Origin: Deltaproteobacteria bacterium | Lineage (GTDB): Bacteria > Desulfobacterota > UBA8473 | DNA length: 20,016 nucleotides | Assembly (NCBI GenBank): GCA_030623035.1 | Contig: JAUXFK010000019.1 | Location: 1-20,016, forward strand | Reading direction: 5' to 3' | In this document: in pieces, positions 1-7,600 of the stretch | Layout of the letters: every line of letters begins with the position of its first letter | Numbering within the stretch: the stretch's first letter is position 1 | Notes under the pieces: generated by a model | What the model was told of the DNA's origin: nothing | The model's database searches: none | What the model saw: only the letters and a program-made list of their open reading frames with translations | Made by a program: the position numbers and the translations under genes

Positions 1-1
1 C

Positions 2-61
2 AAGGTCAAGGAAGGCGAAGATTTTAACCGCAGGAATATATTGACATATTTCGAGGATTAA
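2..61 (+). CDS. Possible C-terminal end of an upstream gene (partial)
   Basis: One plus-strand frame is open from the window edge and ends with TAA at 59-61. It encodes about 19 charged residues ending NRRNILTYFED. There is too little to recognise a family, and open frames this short arise by chance. It is listed only because the window may start inside a gene. Confidence 0.2.
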   Translation, partial: KVKEGEDFNRRNILTYFED

Positions 62-121
62 AATCTGAGCCTGACACAGAGATTGGGCAAAAGGGCCATT
101 TATGGATGGACACTAACTAAT

Positions 122-232
122 TTACAAATGGACGTCCCCCACGTTCCCCCAAAAGATATCGGTACCCTCAATCCATCGAATCATAACATGGTGAAGAGCT
201 CCGAGAGCGTCTAATCGTGCTTGTCGTGGCAT
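122..232 (-). pseudogene. REP-associated tyrosine transposase (Y1_Tnp, RAYT) N-terminal remnant
   Basis: Read on the minus strand from ATG at 232, the first 22 or so residues (MPRQARLDALGALHHVMIRW and on) match the conserved start of REP-associated Y1 transposases, typically MPRxARxDAPGxLHHVxxRG. These are single-strand HuH-type transposases that mobilise or maintain REP palindromes. The frame stops after 36 residues, whereas intact proteins have roughly 150-300. The HuH motif and catalytic tyrosine are absent, so this is a truncated relic. A purine-rich AAAGGGAGT lies just upstream of the start. Sequence on both sides (GGACGTCCCCC near 130-140 and ACGTCCCC repeats at 285-316) may be the element's ends after an internal deletion. 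Family recognition is from remembered sequence patterns, not a search. Confidence 0.65.
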
Positions 233-284
233 AATACTCCCTTTTTATCAAAATTCCTACTAATGTCAACTGCTTTTTTTAACA

Positions 285-316
285 ACGTCCCCTTGTCGTC
301 ACGTCCCCTTGTCGTC
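285..316. repeat. Tandem 16-bp direct repeat beside the RAYT remnant
   Basis: The unit ACGTCCCCTTGTCGTC occurs twice back to back at 285-300 and 301-316 with no mismatch. Its complement, GACGACAAGGGGACGT, lies upstream of the RAYT remnant on that gene's own strand. A GGACGTCCCCC stretch is on the other side of the remnant. The unit is probably part of the element's terminal or REP-type sequence, duplicated locally. Confidence 0.7.
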
Positions 317-365
317 TCTTATCCCGATTTAGCCAAAAAAGACTCAATACCCACTAAATTCCATT

Positions 366-519
366 GCTGCAAAGATATCCCTCCCTGCCCTTGACACCGC
401 TCACAAGCCCTCCCAATATAGCTGAACTCAAGGATCACATATATTGTGGACACTTCTCCCTTGACGCACAATGCCAATTCTTGTATATTCCTCTCTAGAA
501 AAAGCAAGTTCTTATCATT
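366..519. repeat. Dispersed repeat, copy A (154 bp)
   Basis: Positions 366-519 align without gaps to 4511-4664, with about 17 mismatches by eye (about 89% identity). Beyond both ends the similarity stops. The copies flank the 2-oxoacid oxidoreductase operon in the same orientation, 4145 bp apart. Each copy contains CCCTTGAC twice and a promoter-like TTGAC(G/A)-N17-TATATT; in copy A this is TTGACG at 461-466 and TATATT at 484-489. The minus strand is open in both copies and shares residues such as NIQEL and CQGQGGISLQ, but 10 of 47 codons differ in meaning, so coding constraint is doubtful. I do not recognise the repeat family; a mobile-element end or non-autonomous element is the likeliest class. 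Confidence 0.85.
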
Positions 520-708
520 TCAACACGGCGACCCCCGAAGAACTCATAGCGGTACCAGGGGTGGGACCAAAGATCGCCCAACGTATTATTGACTAACGGA
601 ACGAAGGGGGGATTTTCTGTCAAAGAGGATTTCGTGAATGTTAGAGGCATCGGCAAGGTTCGGTATCAGAGAATCAAACATTATCTGTGTGCTGGCAATA
701 CACCGTAA
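516..708 (+). pseudogene. Helix-hairpin-helix (ComEA-like) domain remnant
   Basis: From about 522 the plus strand reads NTATPEELIAVPGVGPKIAQ, a textbook HhH DNA-binding motif of the ComEA family (NTA, then LxxxPGIGxxxAxxI). A TAA at 594-596 interrupts it where a tyrosine codon is normal. The second half continues in a shifted frame (about 611-690) as FSVKEDFVNVRGIGKVRYQR, the expected second hairpin ending in GIGxxxxxxI. A stop follows at 706-708. One nonsense change and one frameshift make this a decayed gene. It lies immediately downstream of repeat copy A, whose border coincides with the start of the recognisable domain. ComEA-type proteins bind incoming DNA in the periplasm, but nothing here could still do that. 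Confidence 0.7.
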
Positions 709-1002
709 TCCGGCAACATCTGCAGGGTCCGGACATCATTGGGCAAACCATGTTCGTCGTTGCCGGCTCTCACAGTTTCCTGTTTTTCGTAACGGTGGGG
801 CGAAGGATCCAGGGAAGCGTGTGGATGTATGAATGGTTAAATATTGGACAATGGCGGAACTGAAAGCGGTCAAGGTGCCGGAAAGGTGAAGGATAAAGAA
901 GTATTTATCTTGTTTTGTTATATAAATTCGTTTCCAATTCGTGTCCATGTAGTCAATAAGGCCATTCATGGATGGCCGATTTACTAAAGGAGGTCATGTC
1001 TT
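709..1002. other. Upstream region of the oxidoreductase operon, no convincing gene
   Basis: No gene with database-style features is visible. A 37-codon plus-strand frame (750-863, hydrophobic in the middle) is open but has no ribosome-binding site. A strong Shine-Dalgarno, AAAGGAGGT, at 986-994 serves the gene at 1003. AT-rich sequence at about 905-930 (TTGTTATATAAATTCG) is a plausible place for a promoter, but no clear -35/-10 pair was found. Confidence 0.4.
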
Positions 1003-1797
1003 ATGATGACGGAAACCGGTTCAAAAAAGGTCTTATGTGAACTCCCGAAGTCCCGATTGCCCGTTGAGTCGCCGCTTTGCCCGGGTTGCCAACACGGAGT
1101 CATCGGGAGGATACTTAGTGAAGTGATCGATGACCTGGGGATTCAGGGGGACACCATCTGTATTGCCGGCGTGGGTTGCCACGCCATGATGTTATTCACC
1201 ACCAATGTAGACTTTGTTCAGGCCCTTCACGGCCGGGCTCCGAGCATAGGAACAGGCGTAAAAAGAGGCCTAAACGGAAAAAAGATTGTATTCACGGTCC
1301 AGGGGGACGGAGACCTGGCATCCATCGGAATGGGGGATATGATTCACGCCGCCATACGGGGGGAAGAACTCACGATCATCTTCTGCAATAACTCGGTGTA
1401 CGGAACCACCGGTGGCCAGATGGCCCCCACCACGCTCGTGGGACAACCCACCGCCACAACTCCCAACGGACGGCAGTATGAGACGGCCGGTTTCCCGGTT
1501 CATATTGCCGAATTGATGGCCACTTTTCCGGGGGTCGCCTATTCTGCCCGATGTGCTGTAAACAGTCTGGGGGAGTATGCAAAGACGAAGAAGGCCCTCA
1601 AGGCCGCCTTTCAGAAACAGATTGACGGTGTCGGCTTTAGTATAGTGGAAATACTGTCGGCCTGCCCCCCAGCCTTGAAACGTAACCCTGTCAAGGCGGT
1701 ACAGTGGATCCAAGAGCATATGATGGCTGAATTTCCCCTGGGTGAGTTTAAGAACGTGGATGAGATTCGTCCGGCATATACCCTCAAGGAGTCCTAG
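1003..1797 (+). CDS. 2-oxoacid:ferredoxin oxidoreductase, beta (TPP-binding) subunit
   Basis: This subunit binds thiamine pyrophosphate and carries out CoA-dependent oxidative decarboxylation of a 2-oxoacid (or the reverse, reductive carboxylation) together with the alpha, gamma and ferredoxin subunits encoded just downstream. It is cytoplasmic. The 264 residues are normal for KorB/VorC-type subunits. Visible signatures are CPGC at 26-29, GVGC at 56-59 (family cluster cysteines; the usual serine after the last cysteine is a histidine here), and the TPP motif GDGDLASIG at 101-109 ending in NN at 129-130. HGRAPSIGTG at about 76-85 and GGQMAPTT at about 137-144 are also family hallmarks. The start at 1003 is preferred because AAAGGAGGT lies 8 nt upstream; ATG at 1006 is an alternative. 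The substrate (2-oxoglutarate, branched-chain 2-oxoacids, pyruvate) cannot be fixed from sequence. Confidence 0.92.
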   Translation: MMTETGSKKVLCELPKSRLPVESPLCPGCQHGVIGRILSEVIDDLGIQGDTICIAGVGCHAMMLFTTNVDFVQALHGRAPSIGTGVKRGLNGKKIVFTVQGDGDLASIGMGDMIHAAIRGEELTIIFCNNSVYGTTGGQMAPTTLVGQPTATTPNGRQYETAGFPVHIAELMATFPGVAYSARCAVNSLGEYAKTKKALKAAFQKQIDGVGFSIVEILSACPPALKRNPVKAVQWIQEHMMAEFPLGEFKNVDEIRPAYTLKES

Positions 1798-1884
1798 GCC
1801 GGAAAGTTTCTCCTGTAGATTCCGAAGAAGATGCTTTTTTATATATAGATTTTCAGATATTAAACTTCACAAGGCCAGAGAGAG

Positions 1885-1927
1885 GAATCCGAGTAAGTCG
1901 TACATTGTAGTACGTCGTCGAGGATTC
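1885..1927 (+). other. Imperfect hairpin between the beta and ferredoxin genes
   Basis: GAATCC at 1885-1890 pairs with GGATTC at 1922-1927, and CGTAC at 1899-1903 pairs with GTACG across the loop ATTGTA. The middle of the stem is mismatched. No U-run follows, so it does not look like an intrinsic terminator. It sits in an unusually long (203 bp) gap inside an otherwise compact operon and may be an RNA-processing or stabilising structure, or an operator. Confidence 0.45.
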
Positions 1928-2000
1928 CGACCGATAACGTAGTGAAATTATGATATATAGAAATCTGTAGCTTCAGAAAAGGAAAGGAGATGAAACAACC

Positions 2001-2216
2001 ATGATTGAAGTCGTAATCAACTCCGAGTGGTGCAAAGGTTGCGGTCTTTGTGTCCATTTTTGCCCCAAGGACTGTATCTCCATGGGTAGGGAGATCAATG
2101 CGAAGGGATATTCATACCCTGTATTCGGCAATGAAGAGGAATGTAATGGCTGTACCGCCTGTGGTAAGTTGTGTCCTGATCTGGCCATAAACGTTTACAG
2201 GTATAAGGAGGCTTAA
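2001..2216 (+). CDS. 2-oxoacid:ferredoxin oxidoreductase, ferredoxin-like (delta) subunit
   Basis: This 71-residue dicluster ferredoxin subunit would pass electrons from the TPP-bound intermediate to external ferredoxin. Two 4Fe-4S sets are visible: C11, C14, C17, C21 and C48, C51, C54, C58, both followed by the usual CP. The start is supported by AAAGGAGATG about 10 nt upstream. In VorD/KorD-type operons this small gene lies next to the alpha subunit gene, as here. It is 203 bp downstream of the beta gene, a gap that contains a hairpin, and its 3' end carries the ribosome-binding site (AAGGAGG, 2204-2210) of a possible small ORF. Confidence 0.92.
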   Translation: MIEVVINSEWCKGCGLCVHFCPKDCISMGREINAKGYSYPVFGNEEECNGCTACGKLCPDLAINVYRYKEA

Positions 2217-2218
2217 GA

Positions 2219-2329
2219 ATGATTGGCCCGAAGGCAATCGGTATGCCGGATTCGGCGCTATCCGATAAATTGAATGGGCCTTTAGGAAGGTTCCAAGATA
2301 TGAACGAAAACCCGACGGAGGGGAGGTAA
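2219..2329 (+). CDS. Possible small protein (36 residues) inside the oxidoreductase operon
   Basis: ATG at 2219 is preceded by a good AAGGAGG at 2204-2210 (8-nt spacing). The frame runs 36 codons to TAA at 2327-2329, four bases before the alpha-subunit start. The peptide begins MIGPKAIGMPD and ends NPTEGR; it is polar, with no transmembrane segment and no cysteine. I recognise no family. It may be a real small protein, a translational-coupling leader that delivers ribosomes to the alpha gene, or chance. Confidence 0.35.
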   Translation: MIGPKAIGMPDSALSDKLNGPLGRFQDMNENPTEGR

Positions 2330-2333
2330 ATAA

Positions 2334-3419
2334 ATGGGAAAGAAGATCTTGCTTAGTGGAAATGAGGCCATAGGATACGGTGCAATATATGCGGAATGCA
2401 CCCATTATTTTGGGTATCCTATCACGCCTCAAAACGAGGTGATAGAGTTTTTTGCCAGAGAGTTCCCCAAGATTGGAAGGAGCTTCCTCCAGGCGGACAG
2501 TGAGGTATCGTCAATAAACCTGGTTGCTGGGGCTGCCGCTGCAGGCGTCAGGGCTATGACCACTACCTCAAGCACTGCCTTCAGTTTGATGCAGGAGGGG
2601 CTTTCCGCGATGGCTGCCATGGAGGTTCCATGTGTTGTTGTGGACGTTCAGAGGGGAGGCCCGGGAGCCGGGAGCACACAGCACGCTCAGATGGATTATT
2701 TCATTGCCACAAGGGGCTCCCACGGTGACTATTTCAACATCGTGCTCGCCCCGTTTTCTGTTCAGGAGACCTTTGAAGTAATTCAACTGGCATTCCACCT
2801 GGCGGACAAATACAGGCATCCGGTGATTGTGCTCACCGATGGCATCCTGGGTCAGATGGAGGAGAGTGTGGATTTGAAGACGGTTGAGTTTGAGCCGTTG
2901 CCGGAGAAGGACTGGGCTGCAACAGGTTCCGCGGAACGGGGGCTGAAACGTAATTTTGTCCATAATTCGCCCGGCATACTCGGTTTCATGACCGGGGACA
3001 CATACAGAAGCAACATGGAGAGGTGCTATGACAGGTACAATAAGATAAAGGCATCGGAGGTTCTTTATCAGACCAAAGACCTGGATGACGCTGAGATCAT
3101 CCTCGTTTCCTATGGTTCTACGGCAAGAGTGACCGCCAGGGCGCAGTCCGAAGCACGTGCGGAAGGATTAAAGGTGGGTATGATACGTCCGATAACCCTC
3201 TGGCCTTTCCCCAGAGATCTTATCAGAGAATACGCTGAAAAGGTGAAGGGTTTTATTGTCGTGGAGGACACCATGGGACAGATGGTGGAGGACGTAAAGT
3301 GTGCCGTCGCCGAGAAGACCGAGGTTCACCTCGTTGGGTTCCTCGATCGTCACCTGCCCACCAGCACAGGTATGATCCTTCCCGATACGGTGTTGAGTCG
3401 TGTAAAAGCCCTTGTATGA
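2334..3419 (+). CDS. 2-oxoacid:ferredoxin oxidoreductase, alpha subunit (VorB/KorA-like)
   Basis: The alpha subunit supplies the pyrimidine-binding side of the TPP site and the substrate pocket of a cytoplasmic 2-oxoacid:ferredoxin oxidoreductase. Its 361 residues are typical of the stand-alone alpha subunit lacking a fused gamma domain. YPITPQNE at 28-35 is the family signature, followed by QADSE at about 53-57 and GGPGAGSTQ at 108-116. The C-terminal half (about 245-361) has the transketolase C-terminal fold pattern, with VSYGSTARV and MIRPITLWPFP. YPITPQNE and GGPG-type motifs resemble subunits usually annotated as 3-methyl-2-oxobutanoate dehydrogenase VorB. That hints at branched-chain 2-oxoacids but does not settle it. 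GGGGAGG at 2320-2326 serves the start. Confidence 0.92.
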   Translation: MGKKILLSGNEAIGYGAIYAECTHYFGYPITPQNEVIEFFAREFPKIGRSFLQADSEVSSINLVAGAAAAGVRAMTTTSSTAFSLMQEGLSAMAAMEVPCVVVDVQRGGPGAGSTQHAQMDYFIATRGSHGDYFNIVLAPFSVQETFEVIQLAFHLADKYRHPVIVLTDGILGQMEESVDLKTVEFEPLPEKDWAATGSAERGLKRNFVHNSPGILGFMTGDTYRSNMERCYDRYNKIKASEVLYQTKDLDDAEIILVSYGSTARVTARAQSEARAEGLKVGMIRPITLWPFPRDLIREYAEKVKGFIVVEDTMGQMVEDVKCAVAEKTEVHLVGFLDRHLPTSTGMILPDTVLSRVKALV

Positions 3420-3466
3420 GAGGTGATGCAAGGTATAGAGCATAAGGTAGAGGGAAAACGCTTTAG

Positions 3467-3490
3467 GGCGCAAAGTCAAAACCTTGCGCC
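3467..3490 (+). other. GC-rich hairpin between the alpha and gamma genes
   Basis: GGCGCAA at 3467-3473 is perfectly complementary to TTGCGCC at 3484-3490 across a 10-nt loop. The stem can be extended by about three A/T pairs if one bulged G is allowed. No T-run follows, so an intrinsic terminator is unlikely. It lies in the 168-bp gap before the gamma subunit gene and may affect processing, stability or relative expression of the subunits. Confidence 0.5.
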
Positions 3491-3587
3491 TAAGACCGTA
3501 CGCGTTATGTTGCATTTCACTTTCATGGATAAATTCACCACAGCGTCGGCGTATTATTTTGTGTTCTTAAGAAAAGGAGGAACAAAA

Positions 3588-4160
3588 GTGAGTCATCATA
3601 TAACAAAAGCAGAGATTGCCATGGCGGGGATGGGAGGCCAGGGTGTATTGACCATCGGTCACCTTGTGGCCAATGCCGCGTTGTCGGTCTTTGAAAATGT
3701 GAGTTGGTTCCCTACATATGAGACCTGGCAGAGAGGCGGAAAAGTTTACTGTTGCATCATTTTATCAGACGAGGAGATACTGTCTCCGATGATTTCCAGG
3801 CCCGAAGTGCTATTTGTTCTAGACGAACCCTCCCTCGATGATTATGAGGATAGTCTCGTGGAGGGCGGACTCCTTGTATACGATACGACCCTCATAGAGA
3901 GAGAAATCAAGAGAAAGGATATCAGAGTACTCTCCATGCCCTCCGCAGAGCTAGCCCAGGGCCTCGGCTCGATCCAGGTGGGAAACCTGATCCTTCTGGG
4001 GGCATACCTCGCGGATAGCAAAGTACTTCCCATGGATATCGTTGAATCGGCCTTGGAAGAGATGCTCAAAAAGGGTAATAAGGAGGGCTTCTTGCCTTTG
4101 AACAAGAAGGCCCTCAGACTCGGGTTTGAAAGATTTTCAGGAAATGGAACCGAGAGCTAG
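3588..4160 (+). CDS. 2-oxoacid:ferredoxin oxidoreductase, gamma subunit
   Basis: This is the gamma subunit (KorC/VorA type, about 190 residues), the last component of the enzyme encoded by the three preceding genes. The N-terminus has the glycine-rich GMGGQGV at 14-20 of the CoA/nucleotide-like fold, followed by TYETWQRGGKV at about 43-53, which corresponds to the conserved RGG region. The frame is open upstream to ATG 3423, but the real start is almost certainly GTG 3588, because AAAAGGAGG (3572-3580) lies 7 nt before it and the extra upstream residues do not resemble the family. The gap before it contains a hairpin. After it, the operon ends abruptly in a transposase relic. Confidence 0.9.
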   Translation: MSHHITKAEIAMAGMGGQGVLTIGHLVANAALSVFENVSWFPTYETWQRGGKVYCCIILSDEEILSPMISRPEVLFVLDEPSLDDYEDSLVEGGLLVYDTTLIEREIKRKDIRVLSMPSAELAQGLGSIQVGNLILLGAYLADSKVLPMDIVESALEEMLKKGNKEGFLPLNKKALRLGFERFSGNGTES

Positions 4161-4167
4161 GGACAAG

Positions 4168-4510
4168 CGAAAAGGTTGGTTGGTGCCCATCCAAAATCTG
4201 GCCCGCTATATTATCCGTGCATCTTTTTCCCAAGAGAGGATGAAATACATCCCCGAAGAGTCCAAGGTCAGATAGCAATCCAAAGATGGAAAAGAGGAGA
4301 AGGTCTTTAATGTCCTGGGGTGGGTTGCTGCCATGTGTAGCCATGTGTCTAACAAGGGTGAACAGGTGGTCAGATGCCATGGTTATTATAGTAATGTTTC
4401 ACGAGGCAAGTGACAAAAAGAAAAGCAGGACAACCTCATTCCTTATATCCTGGAACCTCGTGACTCATCAAAGGAATACCAGAAAAACTGGGCAAGGGTG
4501 ATTCAGAAGA
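4168..4510 (+). pseudogene. IS91-family-type transposase C-terminal fragment, two in-frame stops
   Basis: One plus-strand frame reads NLARYIIRASFSQERMKYIP, then after TAG (4273-4275) QSKDGKEEKVFNVLGWVAAM and GEQVVRCHGYYSNVSRGK. After TGA (4411-4413) it continues with LIPYILEPRDSSKEYQKNWA and RVIQK. These blocks match, in order, the C-terminal part of the common IS91-type (Y2_Tnp) transposases of Deltaproteobacteria. Both stops replace residues that are amino acids in that family, so the fragment is dead. The N-terminal HUH and Tyr catalytic region is missing. The recognisable sequence stops at the border with repeat copy B (4511), just before the family's CPxC zinc-finger-like segment. Recognition is by eye. 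Confidence 0.75.
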
Positions 4511-4664
4511 GCTGCAAAGATATCCCTCCCTGCCCTTGACACCCATCACAAGCCCTCCCGCCATAGCTGAACCTAAGAACCACATATGTTGTGGACACTT
4601 CTCCCTTGACACACAATGGTAATTCTTGTATATTTCTATCTGGAAAAAGCAAGTTCTTGTCATT
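4511..4664. repeat. Dispersed repeat, copy B (154 bp)
   Basis: This is the partner of 366-519, gap-free with about 17 mismatches. Its left border is fused to the IS91-type transposase remnant; copy A has no transposase on its left, so the repeat is a unit separate from that remnant. Copy B carries a better promoter than copy A (TTGACA rather than TTGACG) and lies 28 bp upstream of the pyruvate carboxylase start codon. The family is not recognised. Confidence 0.85.
4606..4634 (+). promoter_or_regulatory. Near-consensus sigma-70 promoter inside repeat copy B
   Basis: TTGACA at 4606-4611 and TATATT at 4629-4634 are separated by exactly 17 bp. Initiation would fall near 4641, about 50 bp upstream of the carboxylase ATG at 4693, with AGAGGT at 4681-4686 as its ribosome-binding site. 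The promoter is wholly inside the repeat, so the repeat appears to supply the promoter of the downstream gene. Confidence 0.6.
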
Positions 4665-4692
4665 CCCAGACTGTCTTTGAAGAGGTAAAAAA

Positions 4693-7600
4693 ATGAGTTC
4701 AGTGATCCAGGGCCTTCGAATAGGCGTTGCCAATCGCGGAATACCGGCCCTTCGTATAGGGAGGACCATCCGGGAAATGGGTGGCCTTTACGTGGCATTT
4801 GCAACAGACGAAGACAAAACTGCTCCTCATATCTCCAAAGCGGATAAAGCCTATGCTATTCGGGGGCAAGCAGGATATTTGGACATAGACGATATTGTTC
4901 GTATTGCGAGACAGCAGAACATCAGAGCCCTTCATCCTGGATGGGGTTTTGCGGCAGAGAACAACCGCTTTCCCTGCTTGTGCAAGAAAAACGGTATCAT
5001 TTTCATCGGACCTTCCGAGACACCGATGGAAAAACTTGGCAATAAGGTTAAAGCTCGAAATATCGCAAAAACTATCTCCGTCCCGGTTGTCCCGGGATCT
5101 GAAGGCGCCGTAACCCTGGGGGAAGCCACACAGATCGCTCGGGAGATTGGGTATCCTGTCATGATCAAGAGTGAAGGGGGAGGAGGGGGGAGGGGAATTG
5201 CAATAATTGAATGCCAAAAGGAAATGGAAGACCATTTTGAAAAGGCCTCAACAATGGCAGAGGCTAGTTTCGGCAATCCGAATCTATACATCGAAAAATT
5301 TCTCCCTTCGGTTAGGCATCTGGAAATACAGGCTGTCTGCGACACATTCGGCAATGTAGTCGTTCTAGATGAGCGGGACTGCTCCACACAGAGGAAGAAT
5401 CAAAAAATGTTGGAGGTTACCCCCTCGCCATGGAAAAAAATGAGCGATGGGTTGAGAAAAGCATTGAAAGATGCGACCTTAAGAATCGTATCTGCCGTTC
5501 AGTACGATTCCATTGGGACTTTCGGATTTTTGGTCGATGACGAACAGAATTACTACTTTATTGAAGCCAATACCAGGCTTCAGGTCGAACACGGTATATC
5601 AGAACTCCTCTATGGAATAGATTTGGTAGAAGAGATGATACGGGTCGCTTTCGGTGAAAAGCTTCGTCTGAAACAGGAAGGCCTCAAACCTAGGGGATTC
5701 GCCATGCAATGCCGAATCAATTTTGAAGATCCCCAAAATGATTTTCAACCCAATGCCGGCGAGATAACGCGGTATCTCTCTCCAGGAGGTGAAGGAGTCA
5801 GACTTGATTCGTGCATTTTCGGCGGATACGAGTTTCCCAAGGCCTATGATTCCCTCGGCGCCCTTCTTATGACACATGGAGCCACATGGGAGAAGACATT
5901 GTCAGTCATGGGACGGGCACTGTCTGAATACTTTGTGGCTGGCCTGAAAACGACCATTTCGTTTCATAAGAAGGTCATCTCGCACCCCAAATTCAGGACG
6001 GGTGACGCTGATACAAGATTCATCGACAAGACCCCCGAATTGATGGTTTACAGAGAAAACATCCCGGAAGAGATGAGGCTTTCCTCTCTCATGGCCGAAA
6101 TTACGGCAAAGGGATATAATCCCCATGCCGGGCTCGGAGCCTATCGGAAATTCGGGGACTCCAAGATCGGCCCTGTATTCGTAGATGCTTCCTCTATGAC
6201 ACCGAATGTTGCCAGAGACCGATCTTATGAGCCGCCATTTGATCCCAACGATCATCGGGACAGAGTCTTAACTCTTCTGCGAAACTCAGAATATGTAGAA
6301 TTCTGCAATACCACTCCCAGGGATATGACTCAGTCAGAAACAGGGAATCGATTTCGACTCTTTTCGGACAGGTTGGTGGGACCGATGATTGACCGATGTG
6401 CGGATACGTATCCATAGAAAACGGTGGGGGAGCCCATTACCACGTGGCAATGCTGGGCTGTATGACCGACCCCTGGGAAGAAGCCGCGGAGTGGAACGTG
6501 TTTGCTCCAAGTACGCAAAAACTTATCCTCATCCGCTCGACGAATGTGCTCGGCTATGCCCCGCAGAGCCGAGAGGTGATGACACGAGTAGGAGAGATGA
6601 TTGTCAAGCATTATCATGTAATACGCTGTTTTGACTTTCTGAACCACATAGAGAATATGGTTCCATTTGCCGAGATCGTCCTTCGGCTGGAAAACCGCAT
6701 CTTTGAGCCGGCTATTAGCCTGAGCTGGGCGGAGGGATTCGATGTTTCCCACTATCTTGGTGTCCTTGACCACATCCTCTCAATGGTGGGGGGGATTATG
6801 GAATGCGGAAAAGACGTGGCGTCCAAAAAAATCATTCTCTGTCTTAAGGACATGGCCGGGGTGTGCCCCCCGCGATTTGTCAGGAGTCTGGTCTCGGCAA
6901 TGCTCGACAAATATCCGGATTTGATAGTCCAATATCACCGTCATGCTACAGACGGCCTTGCCTTACCAGCCTTGGGAGCGGCAGCGCAAGCAGGAGCCAA
7001 GATATTGGACGTGGGTGACGGCCCTAGTGCAAGGTTTTACGGTCAGACAGCGGTTATGCCTGTGATAGCGTACATTGAAGGGGAACTCGGTCTAAAGACA
7101 CGCCTCGATAAAGAGATGATCAGGGAAACCGCATACATTCTCAAGCAGATTATGCCCATATACGATTGTTACTGCAGGCCGACATTTCTTGGAACTGATC
7201 ACGATGTTACACTGCATGGGCTTCCAGGGGGTGCTACTTCAAGCAGCCAGGAGGCTGCACTCAGGCAGGGATATGCTTTCTTGCTTCCCAACATTCTCTT
7301 GGTCCTTCAACTCTACCGAAAACTCATCAGGTACCACGATGTTACTCCCGGGTCTCAAATTACCTGGACCAACGGATATCTGATGGTAGTGACGGCCTAT
7401 GAACGAGGCGGAATGCCGGAGGTAAGGAGAGTTGTTGAGCTACTCAGGGAGGTCACCTCCGTCCCAGAAGAAGAGATGGACACACACACCAAAAAAGATC
7501 GCATGATACTGTTTGCCCATGCAAACGATGCTCTCAGGAATCTCCTCCTGGGGAAATTTGGCAAACTTCCTCTCGGTTGGCCCCCTCAATGGATTTACCA

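Noticed and set aside
319..507. Minus-strand ORF through repeat copy A, with a similar one in copy B (NIQEL ... CQGQGGISLQ), as a conserved small protein.
   Set aside because: Ten of 47 residues differ from about 17 base changes, so there is little sign of protein-level selection. There is no ribosome-binding site, and the ends differ between copies. Treated as a nucleotide repeat.
750..863. A 37-residue hydrophobic ORF (MFVVAGSHSFLFF...) upstream of the oxidoreductase operon.
   Set aside because: No ribosome-binding site and no recognisable family; it lies in a region of gene debris.
4616..4696. A 26-codon leader-like ORF in repeat copy B whose stop overlaps the carboxylase ATG (ATGA).
   Set aside because: Its ATG lies between the -35 and -10 of the embedded promoter, so that transcript would not contain it. 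There is no ribosome-binding site, and the equivalent frame in copy A simply runs into the HhH remnant.
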